Below the pieces are notes generated by a model that saw nothing but the letters and a program-made list of their open reading frames with translations, was not told where the DNA came from and did not search any database. Source: Pseudomonas sp. Irchel 3E20 (lineage in GTDB: Bacteria; Pseudomonadota; Gammaproteobacteria; Pseudomonadales; Pseudomonadaceae). Taken from it: 64,000 nt of DNA. The DNA lies in assembly GCF_900187645.1 (NCBI RefSeq), contig NZ_FYEE01000006.1, positions 1 to 64,000 of the forward strand. The letters run 5' to 3'. Shown here in pieces: positions 1 to 8,174 of this stretch (its first letter is position 1; the number at the start of each line of letters is the position of its first letter). The translations under genes and the position numbers were made by a program.

Positions 1-30
1 CAGCTCACGCCATAGGAGTGTCTCCATCAT
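1..30 (-). CDS. Possible start of a minus-strand gene, cut by the window edge
   Basis: Reading leftwards there are two consecutive ATG codons at 30-25, followed by an open frame to the edge (MMETLLWREL). A GAGG Shine-Dalgarno-like stretch lies five bases upstream of the first ATG. Only ten codons are visible, so no family can be assigned. A competing ATG at 13 in another frame hits a stop after two codons. If real, the gene lies just downstream of the etfB-like gene on the same strand. Confidence 0.3.
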   Translation of the reverse strand, partial: MMETLLWREL

Positions 31-178
31 TTCAACCTCGCAAACAAGCAAGGCGCGATGGTAACGACGCCGATTCCGGCTAGAAATCAGACTAAACGGA
101 CGCGATAAGTGGGAATCGGCCTACGACGATAAAGACCCTTGAGGGGATAGCGGCAGGCGAGGCCGCATGGGGGCACCC

Positions 179-203
179 ATCGCGGGCAGAGCCCGCTCCC
201 ACA
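179..203. repeat. REP element (single)
   Basis: The sequence is ATCGCGGGCAGAGCCCGCTCCCACA, the fluorescens-type REP core with a GCGGGC/GCCCGC stem. It lies downstream of the etfB-like gene. The rest of 31-237 shows no gene or other clear signal. Confidence 0.75.
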
Positions 204-237
204 GAGGCCGCTCACACCTGGCTAAGCTAGGGGGGGT

Positions 238-1008
238 TCAGCGCACTACGCCCTCTTCGATCAGCAGTTTGAGGATGGCCTGTGCGCCTTCCTGAGGGCT
301 GAGGTTTTTCAGGAGTTGGCCACCGCCGCCGCTGGCTTTGGCGGTGGCGGCCTTCATGCGGTCGGCGCCGCTTTTGGCTTTGATGACTTTCAGGCGCTTG
401 GGCCGCGGTTTGGCCGGTTGCAGGGTGGCGCTGGCGAGCAGTGCGTCGGCCGTTAACGGCACTGCCTCGGTGGCTAGCAGGCCCCGGCGCGCCGGGCCGT
501 AGGCGCTTTGCCGGGGTTTGGGCGCGGCGTTATCAACGGTGGCGAGGAACGGCAGCTTGACCTTCAAGCGCCGCCGCTGGCCCCGGGGCAAGGCTTGCAG
601 CACCAGGGCTGCGCCGCCTTCGATGGATTCGACCTCGGCCAGCCCCACCACCAGCGGCCAGCCCAGGCTTTCGGCGAGCAAAAAGGGCAGCATGCCCGAG
701 CCCTCGCCGGTTTCGGCCTGGCTGCCGGTGAGCACCACTTGGGCGCCGGCGCCGCGCAGGTAGTCGGCCAGGGCCGGCAAGGCGTCGCTGCCCGGGGTTT
801 GTTCCAGCACATGCAGTTGCGCCAGGCCCATGCCCAGGTAGGCGCGCAGGGCCCGTTCGGCGGCGTCGCCGGCGTGCAACACCTGCAAGTTATCCCCAGC
901 CAGTTGCAGGCCCAGCTCCACGGCCCGTGCATCCTGCTCGGCGCGCCGGGGCCGGCCGGAGGTCGGGTGGGCGCCGATGGACACCAGGCTAATCACGTGT
1001 GTACTCAT
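238..1008 (-). CDS. etfB: Electron transfer flavoprotein beta subunit-like protein of the dimethylglycine demethylase operon
   Basis: This 256-residue protein has the EtfB fold pattern: an N-terminal nucleotide-binding half (VISLVSIGAHP) and a central LTGSQAETGEGSGMLPFLLAE segment typical of the beta subunit. It has a long basic linker and a C-terminal helix. The longer open frame begins at 1074, but the ATG at 1008 has an AGGA site and avoids overlap with the upstream gene, so I use 1008. It follows the alpha-subunit gene by 16 bases and is the last gene of the dgc operon. By analogy with the P. aeruginosa locus (PA5401), it would carry electrons from DgcAB to the respiratory chain. It is probably dedicated to this pathway and distinct from the housekeeping fatty-acid ETF. 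Confidence 0.85.
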   Translation of the reverse strand: MSTHVISLVSIGAHPTSGRPRRAEQDARAVELGLQLAGDNLQVLHAGDAAERALRAYLGMGLAQLHVLEQTPGSDALPALADYLRGAGAQVVLTGSQAETGEGSGMLPFLLAESLGWPLVVGLAEVESIEGGAALVLQALPRGQRRRLKVKLPFLATVDNAAPKPRQSAYGPARRGLLATEAVPLTADALLASATLQPAKPRPKRLKVIKAKSGADRMKAATAKASGGGGQLLKNLSPQEGAQAILKLLIEEGVVR

Positions 1009-1024
1009 TGCCTTCGTCCTCGGG

Positions 1025-2245
1025 TTAGGCCGCATCGCGCCGGGTTTCATTGTGGTAAGCGGCGACCGCTTCAATCAGGGCGGTGAGCAGCGCTGCGCTC
1101 TCGCCAATCACCGACAGGTCGGCGCGTTTAATCATGTCGCAGCCGGGGTCGAGGTTGATCGCCACCACCTTGTCGCAGGCAGCGATGCCTTGCAGGTGCT
1201 GGATCGCGCCGCTGATCCCCACCGCCACATACACCCGTGCGGTGACCCAGGTGCCGGACGCGCCGACCTGGCGATCGCGGGCCATGAAGCCGTCGTCCAC
1301 CGCCACCCGCGAAGCGCCTTCGGTGGCCCCCAGCGCGGCGGCAGCCTGATGGAACAGCGCCCAGTCCTTGACCCCGTTGCCGCCGGAAAAAATGAACTCG
1401 GCCTCGGCCATGGGAATCGCCGCCGGGTCCACGGCCACCGCGCCCAGGTCTTCGATGCGCGAGAGGCTGCGCGCCACGGCTGTGGATAACTCCACGGGCA
1501 ACGCTTCGTGGCGGCTTTCGCTGACCGGTTCGGCGCATTCGGCGCCGGCCAAAATCACCCGCGCCAGCGGCCGGGCGAGGTCTTGCAAACCCGCGCCGGC
1601 GCGGCCGATACAGGCCTCGTCCTTAACCTGCCACACCCGTGTGGCCGGGCGTTCGCCCAGGGCAGCGGCAAAGCGCCGGCCCAGTTCGCCGCCACCGCTG
1701 CGGCTGTCGGGCAGCAGCCAATGGCGTGGCGCGAATTGGTTATCCACAGCCCGCAGACCCTGCACCCGTTGCTCCGGTGCATAACCGCTGAACTGCTCGC
1801 CGTCGAGCTGCAACAGGCGATCCACTCCCGCCGTGGCGAAGGTGTTTTCCTTGTGCTCGCCGAACACCAGCGCCAGCACCGCGCCGTCCGTACCGGCCAG
1901 TTGTCGGGCCAGGCCCAGCAAGTCGCGGTCGTGGCTGCTCAAGCGGCCGCCGACCATGTCCGGCACCACGGCGATGTAAAACGCCGGTTGCACCACCCGG
2001 TGCAGCGGCAATTGCACCTGCACCGCCGCCGTGCGCTTGGCCGTGCCGCCCTGCTGGGCGCCGCTGCGGTCGATGCGCTTGACGCCGTTGGGGCCGATAA
2101 AACCGATGCCGTGGGGGTTCTTGCGCAGCACGCCGTTGGGCCCCATCCAGCTGTGTTGCGCCGGTTGCAGGGCCGCGTGCAGCGGGTGCAAGCGGTTGCG
2201 GGCAATCCACTCAGCGTGAGGGTCGCGGCGGATGATGTCGCTCAT
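1025..2245 (-). CDS. etfA: Electron transfer flavoprotein alpha subunit-like protein with an N-terminal extension
   Basis: This 406-residue protein has a typical EtfA C-terminal half: the GASRVAVDDGF segment, then VAVGISGAIQHLQGI and VVAINLDP, which form the FAD-binding region. Ordinary EtfA proteins have about 310 residues. The surplus is an N-terminal region of about 90 residues carrying two copies of a GPNGV(L/K)R motif (near residues 35 and 51). Its ATG overlaps the dgcB stop codon (ATGA), so translation is probably coupled. It pairs with the downstream beta subunit and is expected to accept electrons from dimethylglycine oxidation. The equivalent P. aeruginosa gene is PA5400. Confidence 0.87.
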   Translation of the reverse strand: MSDIIRRDPHAEWIARNRLHPLHAALQPAQHSWMGPNGVLRKNPHGIGFIGPNGVKRIDRSGAQQGGTAKRTAAVQVQLPLHRVVQPAFYIAVVPDMVGGRLSSHDRDLLGLARQLAGTDGAVLALVFGEHKENTFATAGVDRLLQLDGEQFSGYAPEQRVQGLRAVDNQFAPRHWLLPDSRSGGGELGRRFAAALGERPATRVWQVKDEACIGRAGAGLQDLARPLARVILAGAECAEPVSESRHEALPVELSTAVARSLSRIEDLGAVAVDPAAIPMAEAEFIFSGGNGVKDWALFHQAAAALGATEGASRVAVDDGFMARDRQVGASGTWVTARVYVAVGISGAIQHLQGIAACDKVVAINLDPGCDMIKRADLSVIGESAALLTALIEAVAAYHNETRRDAA

Positions 2246-4188
2246 CAGTGCACCTCCATGGGTTCGCGGCGGGCCGCAGCCGGGTTCGGCGCGGCGTCTT
2301 CGAGCAGGGCCTCGGCCACCAGCTCGGCGATGTCCTTGATGGCTGGGCGCGGTTCGACCACCCCTTCAAGCATCGCCGTGCATTGCGGGCAGCCCACTGC
2401 CACCAGCTCGGCGCCGGTTTCGCGGATGTCGTCCATGCGCATGTCGGGGATGCGCTGCTTGCCTGGGATATCGGTGATCGGCGCGCCGCCACCGCCGCCG
2501 CAGCAGCGCGAGCGAAACCCCGCGCGCTGCATCTCCTGGACCTCGATGCCCAGGGCGCGCAGCACTTGGCGCGGTGCTTCGTATTCGCCGTTGTAGCGGC
2601 CCAGGTAGCACGGGTCGTGGTAAGTCACGCTGGCGCCTTTGTGCCGGCCCAGGTTGAGGCTGCCCGCCGCGATCAACTCGGCCATGTAGGTGCTGTGGTG
2701 CTGCACCCGGTAGTTGCCGTCGAAGGCGCCGTACTCGTTTTTCAGCACGTGGAAACTGTGGGGGTCGCAGGTGACGATACGGTTGAAGCGGTATTGGGCC
2801 AGGGTCTGGATATTGCGCCGGGCCAGCCGTTGGAAGGTCGCCTCATCGCCCAGGCGCCGGGCCACGTCGCCGCTGTCGCGCTCCTCCAGGCCGAGCACGG
2901 CGAAGTCCACGCCGGCAGCCTTGAGCACTTTGACGAAGGCGCGCAGGGTGCGCTGGTTGCGCATGTCGAAGGCGCCGTCGCCAACCCAGAACAACACGTC
3001 GCAGGCCTGCTTGTCGTTGAGCAGGTTGAGGTTCAGGTCCGCCGCCCAGTTCATCCGCCCGCCGGGGGCGAAGCCGCCGGGGTTGTCGGTAGCGATCAGG
3101 TTTTCCAGCACTTCGGCGCCCTTGTTCGGCGTAGCGCCCTTTTCCAGGGTCAGGTGGCGGCGCATATCGACGATGGCGTCTACGTGCTCGATCATCATCG
3201 GGCACTCTTCCACGCAGGCGCGGCACGTGGTGCATGACCATAGCGTTTCGGCGTCCACCAGGCCGTTGACGATAGGCTGGTGCGGGTTGCCACCGTGTTC
3301 ACCAATAGCTTTGCCCGGGTAGGGGCTGCCGGCGAACTTGGCATCGGTGCCGCCGGCCAGGCCAACCACCATGTCCTGGATGAGTTTTTTCGGGTTCAGC
3401 GGCTGGCCCGCGGCAAACGCCGGGCACGCCGCTTCGCAGCGGCCGCACTGCACGCAGGCGTCAAAACCCAGCAGTTGGTTCCAGGTGAAATCCTTGGGTT
3501 TTTCCACCCCCAGGGGCGCCGCCAGGTCGTTCAAGTCCAGGGGTTTGAGGCCCGTGGAGCGCCCGCCGCCGAAACGCTCGGCGCGTCGGTGCCAGGCCAG
3601 GTGCAGGGCGCCGGCGAAGGCGTGTTTCATCGGCCCGCCCCAGGTCATGCCAAAGAACATCTCCGCCACGCCCCACAGCACGCCCAGGCCCAGCAACACC
3701 ACCAGCACCCAGCCGCCGAAGTTCGCCGGCAACACGCCGGCCACCGGCAGGGTCAGTAAAAAGAAACTCACGGCAAACGCCATCAGGCTTTTCGGCAAGC
3801 GCATCCACGGGCCTTTGGACAGCCGCGCGGGCGGGTTGCGCCGGCGCAGGTAAACGAAGATCGCGCCCACGAACATCAGCCCGCAGGCCGCCAGCAAGGC
3901 GTAGCCGAGCACGCGGCTGTGCAGGCCGAAACCGTGCACCACAATCGCCAGCAACGCCGACAGAACAAAGCCCAGTGCGGTGGCGACGTGGGTGTTGGCG
4001 ATGTACTTGTCGCGGGCCACCACATGGTGCAAATCGACCATGTAGCGCTTGGGCATGGCCAGCAGGCCGCCAAGCAGGTCGACCTTCGAGGCCCGGCCCC
4101 GGCGCCACAGGTTCATCCGCCGCAAAGCGCCGAGGACCGTGAGGCCCAAGGCAGTGAACAGCAGGAGGGGAAGAAGGGTGTTCAGCAT
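2245..4188 (-). CDS. dgcB: Dimethylglycine demethylase iron-sulfur membrane subunit DgcB
   Basis: This 647-residue protein is predicted to sit in the membrane. Hydrophobic segments lie near residues 1-22, 65-115 and 133-180. Two ferredoxin-type CxxCxxCxxxCP clusters follow (C245-C255 and C319-C329), then a cysteine-rich CCG-type domain with C562-C563 and C600/C603. This is the plan of heterodisulfide-reductase/GlpC-like electron carriers. In P. aeruginosa, dgcB (PA5399) is required with dgcA to convert dimethylglycine to sarcosine. I chose the ATG at 4188 because a GAGG site precedes it and the first hydrophobic helix starts there; the open frame continues upstream to 4224. It lies about 100 bases after dgcA, separated by an inverted repeat. 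Confidence 0.93.
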   Translation of the reverse strand: MLNTLLPLLLFTALGLTVLGALRRMNLWRRGRASKVDLLGGLLAMPKRYMVDLHHVVARDKYIANTHVATALGFVLSALLAIVVHGFGLHSRVLGYALLAACGLMFVGAIFVYLRRRNPPARLSKGPWMRLPKSLMAFAVSFFLLTLPVAGVLPANFGGWVLVVLLGLGVLWGVAEMFFGMTWGGPMKHAFAGALHLAWHRRAERFGGGRSTGLKPLDLNDLAAPLGVEKPKDFTWNQLLGFDACVQCGRCEAACPAFAAGQPLNPKKLIQDMVVGLAGGTDAKFAGSPYPGKAIGEHGGNPHQPIVNGLVDAETLWSCTTCRACVEECPMMIEHVDAIVDMRRHLTLEKGATPNKGAEVLENLIATDNPGGFAPGGRMNWAADLNLNLLNDKQACDVLFWVGDGAFDMRNQRTLRAFVKVLKAAGVDFAVLGLEERDSGDVARRLGDEATFQRLARRNIQTLAQYRFNRIVTCDPHSFHVLKNEYGAFDGNYRVQHHSTYMAELIAAGSLNLGRHKGASVTYHDPCYLGRYNGEYEAPRQVLRALGIEVQEMQRAGFRSRCCGGGGGAPITDIPGKQRIPDMRMDDIRETGAELVAVGCPQCTAMLEGVVEPRPAIKDIAELVAEALLEDAAPNPAAARREPMEVH

Positions 4189-4202
4189 GGGGGTAGCCTC
4201 TG

Positions 4203-4282
4203 AGTGGCAAGCTTCAAGCTGCAAGCGACAAGCCAGAGCCGGTCATTCGGTGCTCTGCTTGCCGCTTGTCGCTTGTCGCTAA
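4203..4282. repeat. Inverted repeat of the AAGCTTCAAGCTGCAAGC family, between dgcA and dgcB
   Basis: The left arm is GGCAAGCTTCAAGCTGCAAG and the right arm is built of GCTTGCCGCTTGTCGCTTGTCG. A related element lies between betB and betA (25782-25888). Both sit inside operons, so the hairpin may affect mRNA stability or the relative yield of the flanking genes. The family is not named here. Confidence 0.6.
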
Positions 4283-4291
4283 CAACCGCTC

Positions 4292-6352
4292 TTAAAAGTC
4301 TTTGCACAGGCGCAAGGCGTCGTAGATGGCGGCATGGGTGTTGCGCTGGGCGACACAGTCGCCAATGCGGAACAACAAGTACCCATCACCCGCCTCGCTC
4401 AGGCACGGCTGCGGCTTGATGGCGAACAGGGCTTCGACGTCGATCTGGCCCTTGTTGCGCGAGCCTTGCTTGAGGCCGTAGTACAGGGCCTCGTCGGGGC
4501 GCACGCCGTTTTCCACCACCACTTGGTCCACCACCCGCTCCTCCTTGGCGCCGGTGTATTCGTTCTCCAGCACGGCGATCAACTTGTCGCCTTCGCGGTA
4601 GACCTTCTCCAGCATCATGTCGCCGGTCATGACCACCTCCTTGGGGTACATGCTGCGGTAGTAGGTGGGGAAGGACGTGCCGCCAATCGCCACGCCGGGC
4701 TTGATGTCGTCGGTGACGATTTCCACCTGGCTGCCCTTGTCGGCGAGAAAGTCGGCCACCGACATGCCGGTGAACTCGCAAATGGTGTCGTAGACCAGCA
4801 CGTTCTTACCTGGCGCGACCTTGCCGTCGAGCACGTCCCAACTGCTGACCACCAGGCCTTCGGCCGCGCCCCAATGTTCGTTCTGCTCAAGGTTGGGGTG
4901 CCCGCCCACGGCGAGCACGACGATGTCGGGGCGCAGGTCGAGGATGGTCGCCGTGTCGGCGGCCACGCCCAGGCGCAGGTCAACTTTCAGCCGCGCCAGC
5001 TCCAGTTGGTACCAACGGGTGATGCCAGCGATCTGGTCGCGCTGCGGCGCCTTGGACGCCGTGGTGATCTGCCCGCCGATAAATTCCTTCTTCTCCAGTA
5101 AGGTCACCTGATGGCCCCGTTCGGCGGCCACGCGGGCGGCTTCCATCCCGGCCGGGCCGGCACCGACCACCACCACGGTGCGTTTCACCCCGGTGGTTTT
5201 TTCGATGATGTGGGGCACGCCCATGTATTCGCGCGAGGTGGCGGCGTTCTGGATGCACAGCACGTCCAAGCCCTGGTACTGGCGGTCGATGCAGTAGTTG
5301 GCGCCCACGCACTGCTTGATCTGGTCGATCTGGCCCATCTTGATCTTGGCGATCAGGTGCGGGTCGGCGATGTGGGCGCGGGTCATGCCGACCATGTCCA
5401 CATAGCCACCTTCGAGGATGCGCGTGGCCTGGTTCGGGTCTTTGATGTTCTGCGCGTGCAGTACCGGCACCTTGACCACTTCCTTGATGCCGGCGGCCAG
5501 GTGCAGGAACGGCTCCGGCGGGTAGCTCATGTTGGGGATGACGTTGGCCAGGGTGTTGTGGGTGTCGCAGCCCGAGCCGACGACGCCGATGAAGTCGAGC
5601 ATGCCGGTGTCGTCGTAATACTTGGCGATCTGCTTCATGTCCTCGTGGCTCAGGCCATCGGGGTGGAACTCGTCGCCGCACAGGCGGATGCCCACGCAAA
5701 AGTCCGGGCCGACTTCGGCGCGCACGGCCTTGAGCACTTCCACGCCGAACTTCATCCGGCCCTCGAAGCTGCCGCCCCATTCGTCGGTGCGCTTGTTGAC
5801 CCGAGGGCTCCAGAACTGGTCGATCATGTGCTGGTGCACCGCCGACAGTTCGACGCCGTCCAGGCCCCCGGCCTTGGCCCGGCGCGCGGCCTGGGCGTAG
5901 TTGCCGATCACCCGCCAGATTTCTTCCGGTTCGATGGTCTTGCAGGTGGCGCGGTGCACCGGCTCACGCACGCCGGAGGGCGACATCAGGGTCGGCCAGT
6001 TGAAGCCGTCCCAGCGCGAGCGACGGCCCATGTGGGTTATCTGGATCATGATCTTGGCGCCATGCTTGTGCATGGCGTCGGCCAGGTTCTGGAAGTGCGG
6101 GATGATGCGGTCGGTGGCCAGGTTGACCGAGCTCCACCATTCCTGCGGGCTGTCGATGGCGACCACCGAGGAGCCACCGCAAATCGCCAGGCCGATGCCG
6201 CCCTTGGCCTTTTCTTCGTAGTACTTGACGTAGCGGTCGGTGGTCATGCCGCCGTCGGTGGCATACACCTCGGCGTGGGCGGTGCTGAGCACGCGGTTGC
6301 GGATGGTCAACTTGCCGATCTGGATCGGCGCGAACATTGCTTCAAAAGCCAT
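4292..6352 (-). CDS. dgcA: Dimethylglycine demethylase flavoprotein subunit DgcA
   Basis: This 686-residue protein belongs to the trimethylamine dehydrogenase / 2,4-dienoyl-CoA reductase family. It has an N-terminal Old-Yellow-Enzyme-like FMN barrel (residues 1 to about 340), a cysteine cluster, and a C-terminal FAD/NAD(P)-binding half starting with VVVVGAGPAGMEAAR near residue 393. With DgcB it oxidatively removes a methyl group from dimethylglycine to give sarcosine. The cluster that binds 4Fe-4S in relatives (CxxCxxC...C) reads C348, A351, C354, C366 here, so the second cysteine is an alanine. The start ATG follows an AGG-containing leader. It is preceded by the DUF5943 gene with a 15-base gap in the same operon. 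Confidence 0.94.
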   Translation of the reverse strand: MAFEAMFAPIQIGKLTIRNRVLSTAHAEVYATDGGMTTDRYVKYYEEKAKGGIGLAICGGSSVVAIDSPQEWWSSVNLATDRIIPHFQNLADAMHKHGAKIMIQITHMGRRSRWDGFNWPTLMSPSGVREPVHRATCKTIEPEEIWRVIGNYAQAARRAKAGGLDGVELSAVHQHMIDQFWSPRVNKRTDEWGGSFEGRMKFGVEVLKAVRAEVGPDFCVGIRLCGDEFHPDGLSHEDMKQIAKYYDDTGMLDFIGVVGSGCDTHNTLANVIPNMSYPPEPFLHLAAGIKEVVKVPVLHAQNIKDPNQATRILEGGYVDMVGMTRAHIADPHLIAKIKMGQIDQIKQCVGANYCIDRQYQGLDVLCIQNAATSREYMGVPHIIEKTTGVKRTVVVVGAGPAGMEAARVAAERGHQVTLLEKKEFIGGQITTASKAPQRDQIAGITRWYQLELARLKVDLRLGVAADTATILDLRPDIVVLAVGGHPNLEQNEHWGAAEGLVVSSWDVLDGKVAPGKNVLVYDTICEFTGMSVADFLADKGSQVEIVTDDIKPGVAIGGTSFPTYYRSMYPKEVVMTGDMMLEKVYREGDKLIAVLENEYTGAKEERVVDQVVVENGVRPDEALYYGLKQGSRNKGQIDVEALFAIKPQPCLSEAGDGYLLFRIGDCVAQRNTHAAIYDALRLCKDF

Positions 6353-6367
6353 GGCAGGGTCCTCGGC

Positions 6368-6898
6368 TTACAACGGCTTGACGGTGAACAAGCCGTCTTC
6401 GTGGCCCTCTTCGGAGCCTCCGTAAACTTGTTCGGCGACGGTGCGCAGGGGGCTGCCGCGCGCGGCCAGAATCTGGTCCATGGCCCCGGCAAACCAACCG
6501 GTGAACATGTAGTCCACCTTGCGCCCGACCTTGCCGTACACATAGACGAACGCCGAGTGTTCGAGCTTGACGCTGGCGGTGCCTTTATCGAGGTCGATAG
6601 CCTGGATCTTGAACAGGCCCCAGCCGCGCTGCGACAGGCGCTTCATGTAGTGCTCGAACACCGCCACCCCTTCCAGGCCATGGCACTGGGCCTCTTTCTC
6701 GCACCAATGCCAGGCGGATTTGTAGCCGGCCTTATAGAGGATTTCGGCGTAGGCCTCGGCGCCCAGGACTTCTTCGATGCCCATGTGGTTATTGACGAAA
6801 AAGTGCCGTGGTACGTAAAGCATCGGCAGGGCGTCGGAGGTCCAGACACCGGTTTCACTGTCGACTTCGATGGGCAGTTGCGGGGCGATCTTGGCCAT
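6368..6898 (-). CDS. DUF5943-type conserved protein of the dgc operon
   Basis: This 176-residue soluble protein has no signal peptide or membrane segment. It resembles the conserved protein encoded directly before dgcA in P. aeruginosa (PA5397, DUF5943, related to 4-vinyl-reductase-like domains). Features include an AGYKSAWHWC stretch near the middle and a C-terminal region ending in DGLFTVKPL. The family has no established enzymatic role as far as I know. Its fixed position between the M19-like gene and dgcA suggests a part in dimethylglycine oxidation, perhaps as an assembly or substrate-handling factor. That function is inferred from position only. Confidence 0.8.
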   Translation of the reverse strand: MAKIAPQLPIEVDSETGVWTSDALPMLYVPRHFFVNNHMGIEEVLGAEAYAEILYKAGYKSAWHWCEKEAQCHGLEGVAVFEHYMKRLSQRGWGLFKIQAIDLDKGTASVKLEHSAFVYVYGKVGRKVDYMFTGWFAGAMDQILAARGSPLRTVAEQVYGGSEEGHEDGLFTVKPL

Positions 6899-6976
6899 GG
6901 AAACTTAACTCCAAAAAATTCTGTAGATGACCCACCGCGCGGGTTGCGGCGGGAAAAGACTCAGCGGATCGGTGGC

Positions 6977-7954
6977 CTATTCGCCCCAGATGTCCTTCAG
7001 GACATTGACCCAGTTCTCGCCCATGATCTTGCGCACCACACGTTCGGGGTGGCCGCGCTTGAGCAGGGTTTCGGTGAGGTTGGGGAACTCGCCCACGGTG
7101 CGGATGCCCAGGGGGTTGATGATCTTGCCGAAACTGGTCAGGCGCCGGGCGTAGCCCTTGTCGTGGGTCAGGTACTCGAAGAAGTCCTGGCCGTGACCCT
7201 GGGTGAAGTCGGTGCCGATGCCGATGGAATCCTCGCCGACGATGTTCATGGTGTATTCGATCGCTTCGGCGTAGTCGTCGATGGTCGAATCGATGCCCTT
7301 GGCCAGGAAGGGCGCGAACATGGTCACGCCGACAAAACCGCCGTGGTCGGCGATGAACCTCAGTTCTTCATCGGACTTGTTGCGCGGGTGCGCCTTGAGC
7401 CCCGAGGGCAGGCAGTGGGAATAGCAGACCGGTTTCTTCGATTCGAGGATGACCTCTTCGCTGGTCTTGGAGCCGACGTGGGACAGGTCGCACATCACCC
7501 CCACGCGGTTCATCTCGGCGACGATCTCGCGGCCAAAACCCGACAGCCCGCCATCGCGCTCGTAGCAACCGGTGCCCACCAGGTTCTGGGTGTTGTAGCA
7601 CATCTGCACAATGCCCACGCCCAACTGCTTGAACAGCTCGACGTAGCCGATCTGGTCCTCGTAGGCATGGGCATTCTGGAAGCCGAAGAAGATCCCGGTT
7701 TTGCCCTGCTCCTTGGCGCGGCGGATGTCGGCGGTGGTCTTGACCTGGAGCACCAGGTCGCTGTTCTCGCGGATCAGTTTCTGGCTGGCGGCAATGTTAT
7801 TGGCCGTGGCCTGGAAGCCCTCCCAGACCGACACCGTGCAGTTGGCGGCGGTCAGGCCGCCCTTGCGCATGTCTTCAAACAGCTCACGGTTCCACTTGGC
7901 AATAATCAGCCCGTCGATAACGATGCTGTCGGCGTGCAGTTCGGCTGGGCTCAT
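6977..7954 (-). CDS. M19 (renal dipeptidase) family protein with an altered metal site, first gene of the dgc operon
   Basis: This 325-residue protein aligns with membrane dipeptidases: MCDLSHVG (H159), CYSHCLPSG (H180) and GIGTDF (D249) match the later metal and substrate positions. The start of the zinc site differs. The usual DGHxD reads DGLIIAK (L16, I18), and the bridging glutamate in the GxEG segment is glutamine (GFQNA, Q93). It may therefore bind metal differently or not be a dipeptidase. The ATG at 7954 has a GGGGA site; the frame is open further upstream to 8122. It is the homologue of PA5396 and leads the operon. Its substrate is unknown. Confidence 0.85.
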   Translation of the reverse strand: MSPAELHADSIVIDGLIIAKWNRELFEDMRKGGLTAANCTVSVWEGFQATANNIAASQKLIRENSDLVLQVKTTADIRRAKEQGKTGIFFGFQNAHAYEDQIGYVELFKQLGVGIVQMCYNTQNLVGTGCYERDGGLSGFGREIVAEMNRVGVMCDLSHVGSKTSEEVILESKKPVCYSHCLPSGLKAHPRNKSDEELRFIADHGGFVGVTMFAPFLAKGIDSTIDDYAEAIEYTMNIVGEDSIGIGTDFTQGHGQDFFEYLTHDKGYARRLTSFGKIINPLGIRTVGEFPNLTETLLKRGHPERVVRKIMGENWVNVLKDIWGE

Positions 7955-8174
7955 CAGGCTGTCCCCTTTTGGCGATCCATGCGCCGAATCGTCTGCCGGC
8001 GCTTTGGGGCCAGCATATGCCTGAGGGCCGTGATGGCCGGGTGCAAAAACGACAGCGCAATTGCCGAAAGCGTCAATCGCCGGCAATGCTCGACCACCGC
8101 CTGCGAGCCCCCATCTATCCAAGCCCCGGCGCTTGCGCCAGAATTCGCGCCATCACTGGATCTGGGGCAGCGCA

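Noticed and set aside
8054..8090. Imperfect repeats (GCGCAATTGCCG / CAATCGCCGG; TTGCCG...CGGCAA) upstream of the dgc operon
   Set aside because: The spacing is not two helical turns and the copies are short, so I could not support a GbdR site there.
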